64,000 bases of DNA, from NCBI RefSeq assembly GCF_041380235.1, contig NZ_JBGIYY010000006.1:156266-220265 (forward strand), written 5' to 3'. Position 1 is the first letter of the stretch. Each line of letters begins with the position of its first letter. Shown in pieces: positions 44,413 to 51,916 of this stretch. Under the pieces are notes generated by a model. It was given only the letters and a program-made list of their open reading frames with translations. It did not search any database and was not told where the DNA came from. Origin of the DNA: Glaciecola sp041380235 (GTDB lineage: Bacteria > Pseudomonadota > Gammaproteobacteria > Enterobacterales > Alteromonadaceae). A program made the position numbers and the translations under genes.

Positions 44413-46103
44413 TCTCTTCCCTCTTTGGACACCTTAAAAATCAGGGAATCAGCAACCTTTCGCTCGCCCTTCTCATCTGACGGGAGCCCAGTGAGCTTGT
44501 TATTTAAGACCATTACGCTAGAGCCACCTCCATCTAGGTTGATTGCATCCGTAGCACCAAGTGATGACATAATATCTGCCATCTCAGATATAGATGCCCC
44601 AATACTTATTTGAGGGTTTCTTCCATAAACCACCACAGCATAAAAGTTACCTGACTCATCAATACCAACCGCGGTTCTTGGATGGCGTTGATTGACCCAT
44701 GCATCAAAAAAAGCGATACGATCGTTTCTTTCGACGTCGGTTGACGGGTTTTTGCCATCTCTAATGTCTGCTGATTCACTCCCAACTTTAGAGCCAAACG
44801 GATCCCAGCCTTGATTCGCCCAGTTACTTTCCTGCCTTATTCCGCCGACTAAAAGGGTGGGCCCGCCATTTATTAAAAATACATCTTGCCCCATCGCAAC
44901 AGGATTTTTGTCATTGAAAAGGTGTTTTGTGATGCGGGCTTTGGTGGCACTCTTAATGTGCTTCGCCAATAGTTCTTTTTTCTGACCTGATGTAGCGATG
45001 AGGTATTGACCATTAGGCACGGTAAATTTACTTTGGGGCATTGGCTCAAAAGAAACCGTGCCTTGTTCAGTCAGCAAAAATGTCAAAGAATCTGTAAACA
45101 TGTCTGGCGATACATCGCCAAAATGTTCGTCGTAAATCACTATTTCGTTATCGTTGCGACAGACTACATCGTGGCTTGCTCTTACTAATACCCCACCGTC
45201 CATGTGGCCGCAATTAAACTGGTATCCTAATTTTCGATTGATACCGTCTACATGAAAGCTATTATCGTCAATTGAGAGTTTAATTTCTGAGACTACATTT
45301 TCTAAGATTTTAACTTGAACCGAAGGGGAGTTTTGAATCAGTAGTGCGGGCCGGCCGATAACGCTCTCACTAACAATGGTGCCAGAAATAACCGATATAC
45401 CGGCTAAATCCCCAGGCGTTCCTTGCTCTTCTTTATAAGCAAAATACCCCCCGTTTGTTGCAGCACTCGCATTGTGAGCAACTGCTATTTTAGACACTGT
45501 TTCTAGCCCCTTTATCTTATCTTGCGCTAATACGGAAAATATTTCCCCTTGGAATTCGGCTAGGTTTAGCTTGAGAACGCTAATATTAAAATTACCAGGC
45601 GTATATTGTCTTGAAGATACGTCAATCACAGACATTTCTACACCAGCCTGAACCAACCGCTGCTGAAAGGACTCTGTATCCACTTTTGAGCTAATACCCT
45701 TGATGTAAACACGATTAGTTTTCTGGTTATTTAAGACCTGGTCTTCGATACCTTCTGTCTCTAAGATCATAACTTGTGCAGTGGATAACAGACTTTCAGC
45801 ATTCAGTAAATTTTCTAGATCGTCAGAGGTGGTGTCGTGTTTTATTTTGCTTAATAAGCGCTGAGCATTTTCGGGGGTTAAAAACTCACTGAGCAACGCA
45901 TATTCAGAAGTATCTGTAACAATGGTTACCTGATAATGCGAAAGCCCCCTTCCAAGCCGGTTATGAATGACTTTTTGCTCACTTTCCAACGAGCCTATTT
46001 TCAACCTTGGCAATGCTGAGCTTTCATCAGCAAATTTAGAGTTGCTACTGAATGATAAGCAGATTAAAAAAACCGTTAATGTCAGTTGCACGCTCTTAAG
46101 CAT
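44409..46103 (-). CDS. Exported phosphodiester glycosidase (NAGPA-like)
   Basis: The protein has 564 residues with a signal peptide (about 1-22). Residues about 160-560 form the NAGPA/DUF2233 (PF09992) fold: NGGYFAY, NGGPTLL, RHPRTAVGIDESG and INLDGGGSSVMV, which are the conserved metal and active-site stretches. The human enzyme of this family removes GlcNAc from a mannose-phosphate diester. Here it is translationally coupled to a GlcNAc kinase, so release of GlcNAc from a phosphodiester-linked polymer outside the cytoplasm is a reasonable inference. Residues about 25-160 are an extra N-terminal region of unknown role. Confidence 0.88.
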   Translation of the reverse strand: MLKSVQLTLTVFLICLSFSSNSKFADESSALPRLKIGSLESEQKVIHNRLGRGLSHYQVTIVTDTSEYALLSEFLTPENAQRLLSKIKHDTTSDDLENLLNAESLLSTAQVMILETEGIEDQVLNNQKTNRVYIKGISSKVDTESFQQRLVQAGVEMSVIDVSSRQYTPGNFNISVLKLNLAEFQGEIFSVLAQDKIKGLETVSKIAVAHNASAATNGGYFAYKEEQGTPGDLAGISVISGTIVSESVIGRPALLIQNSPSVQVKILENVVSEIKLSIDDNSFHVDGINRKLGYQFNCGHMDGGVLVRASHDVVCRNDNEIVIYDEHFGDVSPDMFTDSLTFLLTEQGTVSFEPMPQSKFTVPNGQYLIATSGQKKELLAKHIKSATKARITKHLFNDKNPVAMGQDVFLINGGPTLLVGGIRQESNWANQGWDPFGSKVGSESADIRDGKNPSTDVERNDRIAFFDAWVNQRHPRTAVGIDESGNFYAVVVYGRNPQISIGASISEMADIMSSLGATDAINLDGGGSSVMVLNNKLTGLPSDEKGERKVADSLIFKVSKEGRE

Positions 46104-46247
46104 TTCGCTATTTCCTTAAAAGATACATACCAACAAGATATGTATCGGTTGTCATATTATTGAATAGATAGTTAGAAAAAATGAGGGTGTCCTTACCCTC
46201 CAGTACACACTTACATAGGAAAACCAAATGAAAAATGTGGCGACTAT

Positions 46248-46275
46248 TTGGGGTGATGTATTAACTTCACCCCAA
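46248..46275. other. Hairpin between TonB receptor and glycosidase genes
   Basis: Arms TTGGGGTGA (46248-46256) and TCACCCCAA (46267-46275) form a 9-bp stem with a 10-base loop within the 220-base gap. No T-run follows, so it may attenuate or process the transcript and lower expression of the downstream catabolic genes relative to the receptor. Confidence 0.5.
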
Positions 46276-46323
46276 TCTGCCCAGTCAACTTTTTTCTAAG
46301 GTATTACGCTACATCAGATAACG

Positions 46324-48993
46324 CTAAAAGCTATATCTAGCCCCAAAGAGCACTCTTCTGTCTAAGTCATTCACACCGTATGGCAGAAACAACGCAGTAG
46401 ATTGATTGATTACCTGCTCGTTAGTGATATTCAAAATTTGCAATTGAAGCTGCAAGTTATCATTGACGCTGTAATTTGCAGAGAAATCTAACTGCCCAAA
46501 GTCATCGGTGAATCTAGGAATACCGAAATCATCCGTAAAGTCTGCAAGGTATCTTTCACGCCATGCGTAAGAAAGTCTCGCGTCAAGTGCGCCATTATCG
46601 AAATAGATAGAGGCGTTATAACTTGACCGAGACAACCCAGGGAGACCCGTTGTTCGCACATCACCCTCTGCGCCGAAGTCAGCAGAGCTATCAGCATAGG
46701 TATAGTTTACAATCACACCAAAATTAGCAGCGATAGGCTGTTGATACGATAATTCTAAACCCTTAATTTCAGCTGATACGCCATTTTCGAAGGATGTAAA
46801 GACGATTGGTGCACTGACAATAACGCCATCCGCTTGGCGCGGAAATGAGCGCGTTTCAGTAAAGCTTGTTGTATCAATAAGCCCACCGATATCTTTGTAA
46901 AATAAATTCGCTGATAACAGTGACTCTTCTGCAAAATACCACTCTAGACCTAAATCAAAATTGTCAGCAGTAAAAGGCTCAAGGTTAGGATTACCCGTGC
47001 TGCCTGTGCCGCCCCCTTCGTCAATGCCATTGACTGTTTCCGAAGGTGCCAAGCTTGATAAATTAGGACGCGTAAGGGTGGTTGAATATGCAGCTCGCAT
47101 TACCAACTCATCTGTCACGTCGTACTTCAAGTTGAAACTAGGGAGGTACCTTGTGTAGTCACTCGTGATTGACACAGGTGTGATCTGCTCGGTCGGTTGA
47201 AAACGATTTGCTACGGTGTTCCCGTTTGACGTTTGCTCGGTGTCAACAAGTCTAAGACCGATGTTAAACTGTACGTCTTCTATCTCAAAGTTGGCTTGCA
47301 CATAAGCGTTAAACGTTGTTTCTTCTACTGACCATGATTCAGAGGCATCAAAACCGGGAAGCGGTCGAATGAAAGTCCCATTGACTGCATTTCCACCAGG
47401 ATAAAAGATGCTTCTTATCAATGCTGGATCAGCGGCTAGTTGCTGAGAGGGTGCGTTGGCACCAGACACTTCAAACGGTAAAAGGGTGGCAACCGATGAC
47501 AAGTTAGGCACTAATCGTATGTCATCAACATTTCGTTGCAAGCGCTCCTGAGTTTGAATACGGGTTTTTTCGCGATCAGCATACCTGAATCCGAATTCGA
47601 CAGAGGTTAATCCCCCTACATCAAAATATCGTTCAAAGTCTAACTTCGCTGCAAGCTCCTCGTCCTCATCTGTGGACGGGCGCAAAATGAAGATGTTAAA
47701 CAAAAAGTCTTCAGGGTTGGCGGTAAAGTCTGTCTCTGTTGAACTGAAATCTACAAAATCACCCCGTACATCAAAGGACACGGTACCTGGGTCAAATCCG
47801 TTTTCATCTGCTAAGCGAAAAGAATACAAATCAAACTGCCTATCGGCTTCGCGATTTGAATAACCGATATACGGTCTAATTCTCCAGTCATCATTTGGAG
47901 TCCAATCAGCCCCCGCAGAAAGTTGAAAGAATTCTTCATCGGTTGCAATAAAGTTGGTGCCCACACGCTGTTGCACGCCGGTCACGCTTCCGCTTGTAGC
48001 AACACCGTTTTGCTCATTTAACGTCACAACCGGACCTGGATTCTCTATCGGCATATCGTTACGATTAGCAATTCGTTCGCTATCTAAGTTCGCGTAAATT
48101 GCATCCACCTTAAACTCTAAGTCATTCGTTGGACGATATTGAATGGTAAGTGTGCTGCCCAGCGTATCTCGGCTTTCGAGGAAATTATAGTAGCGAGTTC
48201 CATTGGGTAAGAGTGCATCACTGTCTCCTCGTCCAAAAGACGACCCAGGTCGCCAAGAGCCCGCTTCAGCAGTGTCAGATCTAAAGTTTGTTTCTGAAAG
48301 CGCTAATGAGAATGCAATACCGAATACATCATCTATGTTTTGAGAAATTAGGAATGACCCTCTTGGATCAATATCCCCAGTGAGCTCACTATAATTGCCT
48401 TGGGCTGATACCGTTGCATTCAGGCCGTCATAGCTTAGCGGCTTGGGCGTTTCTAACGATACCAAACCCGCCATACCGCCCTCAACTTGACTGGCGCTGG
48501 GAGATTTCGCAACTTCTACATAGCTGAATAATTCAGCGGCAAGGAGCTCAAAGTTAAAGCCACGCTCACCAGAGCTTGTACCAAATCTGCCGCCACTGCC
48601 GTTGCCAGTGCCAGACATCCCGTTTAATTCGACGCGGGTAAACTGTGGGCCTAAACCTCTCAAGTTTATCGCTTGACCTTCGCCGTTGCTATTTCGGTTG
48701 AGTGTTACACCGGGAATACGCTGAAGCGACTCTGAAATATTAAGATCTGGAAACTTACCTAAATCTTCCGCAGATATCACATCGCTCACCCCAACGGACT
48801 GCCGTTTTTGGCCAAGTGCTCTGTTTAAACTGCCTCTGACACCTGTGACGGTTATTTTTTCAAAATCCTCTACCGCTGGCGTTTCATCAGATGACGACTC
48901 TTGAGCAAGTGCACTAGCGCTAAGCGCCACAGCGACGGACGTTGCTATCAAGCATTTATGTATAGATTTTTTCATTAAGTTTTTATGTTGCAT
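46324..48993 (-). CDS. TonB-dependent receptor, TIGR01782-like
   Basis: This is an 889-residue outer-membrane receptor. A signal peptide ends near ALAQ; the plug domain starts with ITVTGVRGSLNRALGQKR and SVGVSDVISAEDLGKFPDLNISESLQRIPGVTLNR, and includes INLRGLGPQFTRVELNG. The 22-strand barrel ends in RRVLFGARYSF with terminal Phe. This subgroup in Alteromonadales, Xanthomonas and Caulobacter imports oligosaccharides. Its position at the head of the GlcNAc genes suggests uptake of GlcNAc-containing oligomers. The first ATG follows GGAAGG closely; a second ATG lies six codons inside. Confidence 0.93.
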   Translation of the reverse strand: MQHKNLMKKSIHKCLIATSVAVALSASALAQESSSDETPAVEDFEKITVTGVRGSLNRALGQKRQSVGVSDVISAEDLGKFPDLNISESLQRIPGVTLNRNSNGEGQAINLRGLGPQFTRVELNGMSGTGNGSGGRFGTSSGERGFNFELLAAELFSYVEVAKSPSASQVEGGMAGLVSLETPKPLSYDGLNATVSAQGNYSELTGDIDPRGSFLISQNIDDVFGIAFSLALSETNFRSDTAEAGSWRPGSSFGRGDSDALLPNGTRYYNFLESRDTLGSTLTIQYRPTNDLEFKVDAIYANLDSERIANRNDMPIENPGPVVTLNEQNGVATSGSVTGVQQRVGTNFIATDEEFFQLSAGADWTPNDDWRIRPYIGYSNREADRQFDLYSFRLADENGFDPGTVSFDVRGDFVDFSSTETDFTANPEDFLFNIFILRPSTDEDEELAAKLDFERYFDVGGLTSVEFGFRYADREKTRIQTQERLQRNVDDIRLVPNLSSVATLLPFEVSGANAPSQQLAADPALIRSIFYPGGNAVNGTFIRPLPGFDASESWSVEETTFNAYVQANFEIEDVQFNIGLRLVDTEQTSNGNTVANRFQPTEQITPVSITSDYTRYLPSFNLKYDVTDELVMRAAYSTTLTRPNLSSLAPSETVNGIDEGGGTGSTGNPNLEPFTADNFDLGLEWYFAEESLLSANLFYKDIGGLIDTTSFTETRSFPRQADGVIVSAPIVFTSFENGVSAEIKGLELSYQQPIAANFGVIVNYTYADSSADFGAEGDVRTTGLPGLSRSSYNASIYFDNGALDARLSYAWRERYLADFTDDFGIPRFTDDFGQLDFSANYSVNDNLQLQLQILNITNEQVINQSTALFLPYGVNDLDRRVLFGARYSF

Positions 48994-49542
48994 TATCCTT
49001 CCCCAACCTCTATTTTTAATTAGTTATTGATTAACAAAAGGCAAAAGCCGAGAGCGACAATTGACTTAAAATTAATTTATCTATTAGCCTTGTTATAACT
49101 TGCTTGCACCTGACTACCGCTTTTCTGCACAAAATCCGTTACTGACCTAACTACTAATACTCACTTGTACAACGACATTATCAATGGTTACTAAATCAAC
49201 TAGTTGAGGCATACACTGCATCAACTTGATTAGCGCTTAATCCACCATTAAGTACCAAGCCGGTAATTAACTTATCTATATCTCGTCATTTAGTCAATCA
49301 TTTATTACCATTATGATATATATTATTAACAGATTTATCTTCAATAGATTAATTTATTTATTAAAAACAAGTTTTTAGGATATATTACAATTTCATGAAA
49401 TTTTTAATTATCCCACTCCGATAGTTAATAACGTGGCTTAAACACTACTTGATACTTTAAATGTGACTTTATTCTTTTTTCGTTATATTAATAATAGGAA
49501 CGCGAAAAGTGTGAGCATGTTAAATAGAGGCGAGATTTAAAA
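48994..49542. promoter_or_regulatory. Divergent control region of the GlcNAc locus, 549 bp
   Basis: This AT-rich gap separates the TonB receptor (minus) and the ROK regulator (plus), and should hold both promoters and the ROK operators. I could not find one clear palindrome to name as operator. On the minus strand about 49155-49265 reads like broken pieces of a carbohydrate-binding module (see findings). Confidence 0.55.
49155..49265 (-). pseudogene. Possible remnant of a CBM-like C-terminus
   Basis: Minus-strand frames give GLVLNGGLS followed, after a stop and a frame change, by TIDNVVVQV and a stop. These resemble the start (GLVTNGGFESG) and end (YFDNVVITAQ) of the C-terminal module in the lipoprotein at 29009-31330, with the middle lost. 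The match is short and could be chance. Confidence 0.3.
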
Positions 49543-50679
49543 TTGCATACTCAAATACAAAAACAACCTGTTTCAACAATCGAGAATCAGCTGAATACAA
49601 GTCATAAAAAAGTACTTGAAGTAATAAGACGGAATAAAAGAGCAACACGCGCACAAATAGCCAAAGATACGGGACTTTCTTCTCAGTCGTTAACGCGATT
49701 AACAAAGCACTTAATAGCACTAGGGCTCATATCAGAGCATTCAAAGACTGAGGGCACGCGGGGCCAGCCTGCAACATATCTAATGCTTAACAGCGGTGTA
49801 TTTTTATGCGTAGGGGTAGTCTTTGAGCATGATCGCGTAACAGTGTTGCTAGATGACTTTAATCGTGAGCAATTATTGCGTTATAGAGAAGAGGGAGTAT
49901 TTCTTTCGGCAAAAAAGGCAACAGATGTCGCGGTTCAACTATTGGATAGACTGTTTGCGAATATAGATGCAGATAAAACTATTTTGGGTATTGGCGTATC
50001 CATATCAGGCTTCTTTACAAACGTTGAGGGTCAAATATGCTCTCAACAAGATCCATTAGGTTGGTCAACAATCGACTTTCAGGATATGTTCGCCATGAGA
50101 TACGACTGCCAATGTTTTGTTGAGAACGATGGCAATGCAGCTTCGATTGGCTTTTCGCTCACTAAAACAGGCTCTGCCATGCAGAGTTTCTTCTTGTTGT
50201 TATTCACACTAGATGTTGGTGGAGGTTTTGTGTTTGAGGGGCGGCTTGTTGACGGCGCTTTTGGTAATGCTGGTGAAGTCTCTGTGCTTTTTAACTCAAA
50301 CGGCAATTTACCGCGACCTACAATTGGTTCATTGCAGCAATATTTGATTGATGCAACCGGAAAAAACTCGACCATTGAAGATCTTAAGGCCGCTGTTGCG
50401 GCTGATAATCCTATTGTAGACTCATGGGTAATTTCTTGCGTCGAATCCATGAAGTACCCGCTTAAAGCGATACAGAGCCTTCTTGATCCAACAGCAATAA
50501 TATTTGCTGGCAGGTTACCTTTAAAGCTACAAGAAACGCTCGCAAAGAAAACAGATATATCGAGCCCATCGTTTGGCAACTTGAGTGCCCCAAAGCCGGA
50601 GATCTTGGTATCGAAAGGCAATAACATTCTAGAGGAGGGAGTTACCTCCATACCTGCTTTTTATTTCTTTCATCGGTGA
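49543..50679 (+). CDS. ROK-family transcriptional regulator of the GlcNAc locus
   Basis: The protein has 378 residues from a TTG at 49543, preceded by AGAGGCGAG. Residues about 18-80 are a winged helix (VLEVIRRNKRATRAQIAKDTGLSSQSLTRLTKHL), followed by the ROK sugar-binding fold (GIGVSISGFF, VENDGNAASIG, GGGFVFEGRLVDGAFGNAGE). The usual zinc site (His after AGE-x-G and a CxCGxxGC cluster) is absent, as is the kinase DxGGT motif, so it is a regulator rather than a kinase. It is divergent from the receptor-glycosidase-nag operon and probably represses it until GlcNAc or its phosphate appears. Confidence 0.88.
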   Translation: MHTQIQKQPVSTIENQLNTSHKKVLEVIRRNKRATRAQIAKDTGLSSQSLTRLTKHLIALGLISEHSKTEGTRGQPATYLMLNSGVFLCVGVVFEHDRVTVLLDDFNREQLLRYREEGVFLSAKKATDVAVQLLDRLFANIDADKTILGIGVSISGFFTNVEGQICSQQDPLGWSTIDFQDMFAMRYDCQCFVENDGNAASIGFSLTKTGSAMQSFFLLLFTLDVGGGFVFEGRLVDGAFGNAGEVSVLFNSNGNLPRPTIGSLQQYLIDATGKNSTIEDLKAAVAADNPIVDSWVISCVESMKYPLKAIQSLLDPTAIIFAGRLPLKLQETLAKKTDISSPSFGNLSAPKPEILVSKGNNILEEGVTSIPAFYFFHR

Positions 50680-51029
50680 TGTTTCTACATTGATGCTGAG
50701 GGCTCAAGAATGAAAGGATAGTAAGGAGGCTGCGTTCATTTTAGCAACATAAGACATGTGACCTCACCCCACTCACATCAATCCGCTTAAAGGCACAATC
50801 AAAACCTAGCTCCTAGGTTTTATCAGTTCATACCACTCTTCTTTTGACCATAATAAAGGCTCTCCATTTTCTCCGGTCATTCATGTTTTAATATAAATAT
50901 CATCAATGTGTAAATCCTGAGACTTTCCGTCCAATTGTCTTAGAGCACTCCAGAGACAATCAATAAATTCACCCCTTTTTCATTCTTCAACAAACCAACC
51001 ATAGGCGCTAAAAATATAAATAGCGAACA
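50680..51029. other. Convergent intergenic region, 350 bp
   Basis: This gap lies between the ROK gene (plus) and the DUF gene (minus). Apart from the hairpin at 50801-50821 I see nothing coding. It marks the border between the GlcNAc locus and the defence island. Confidence 0.6.
50801..50821. terminator. Hairpin, probable terminator
   Basis: AAAACCTAG and CTAGGTTTT form a perfect 9-bp stem with a 3-base loop. The stem ends in four T on both strands, followed by mixed bases, so it may be a modest bidirectional terminator between convergent genes. Confidence 0.55.
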
Positions 51030-51878
51030 CTAGCCTAAACTTGAATTTAAGTATTCTAAATGTTGAACTACTGGTTCCAAAATATTCAAAATCTGATTTT
51101 TCGCAACATCATCATCAATAAGCATTTTTCTCGTAGCCTGTTCGTACTTTTCTTTTGACTGAAAACCCAACAGTCGTGATATTGATTCAAGAGCTGGCGT
51201 CTCCCTTATTGGATATCTAGAAATTATTTTTAAAATATCTTTCTCTTTCAGAAGCCTATCAATATTAATTGTTTCCTTTTCGAACAAATCATCTGTGTTA
51301 AAGGTTACTTCTGCATTACCACTCATAATTTGCCTCCAGTCTGGAGACTTACGAATTAAGATATTTCTTGCTTTTCTTTGTATCAAGCGAGCAACCATTC
51401 TTTCTTTATGAGGCGTAAAAGCAGAAAAAAACGATTCGTTCAAGGAATTGAGGGTGCCATGAACATATGAGTTTAATCCTTTCCACTGAACGTCTCTGAA
51501 TTCACTAAACATAGCCGCAGCTTGCGCTGGTGCTTTGCCTTCTAGAGCTTTAATCATTTCTGCGTTATTTGGTTTTTGGTCTGCACTTTGTGATAGCTCA
51601 CTCAAAGTAGAAAACGTATTATCAACTTTCGTGTCACTCGCCGCATAGAATAACCAGGTCGCTCGCGTTAGTGCTTCAAACTGAGAACGGATAATACATA
51701 TTGCTGACGTGTAGTTCCCACACATGGCTAACTGCCGTAGGCTATTAGCATGCTCTAGTGCCACTAAGCACATTATCCAACTTGCACTTAAGCGTTTACT
51801 GTTGTCAGCTATTCCGTATTCAAAGATGCGACTAAACTCGCTATTTAAGCCTTCTGATTTTTCTAATAAATCGTCCAT
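51030..51878 (-). CDS. DUF5677/DUF6988-like protein of unknown function
   Basis: The protein has 282 residues, with an all-helical look. The N-terminal half (LVALEHANSLRQLAMCGNYTSAICIIRSQFEALTRATWLFY) matches the pattern of DUF5677/DUF6988-type proteins; the family name is a best guess. FRDVQWKGLNSYVHGTLNSLN in the middle contains a conserved-looking YVHG. No membrane segment is present. The ATG follows AAAGGAAAG and lies 38 bases after the helicase stop on the same strand, so the two form an operon next to restriction genes. Role as a partner or effector of the helicase is inference. Confidence 0.6.
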   Translation of the reverse strand: MDDLLEKSEGLNSEFSRIFEYGIADNSKRLSASWIMCLVALEHANSLRQLAMCGNYTSAICIIRSQFEALTRATWLFYAASDTKVDNTFSTLSELSQSADQKPNNAEMIKALEGKAPAQAAAMFSEFRDVQWKGLNSYVHGTLNSLNESFFSAFTPHKERMVARLIQRKARNILIRKSPDWRQIMSGNAEVTFNTDDLFEKETINIDRLLKEKDILKIISRYPIRETPALESISRLLGFQSKEKYEQATRKMLIDDDVAKNQILNILEPVVQHLEYLNSSLG

Positions 51879-51916
51879 GATTTCTTTCCTTTAAAATTGA
51901 ACAAGTGACTTACCTT

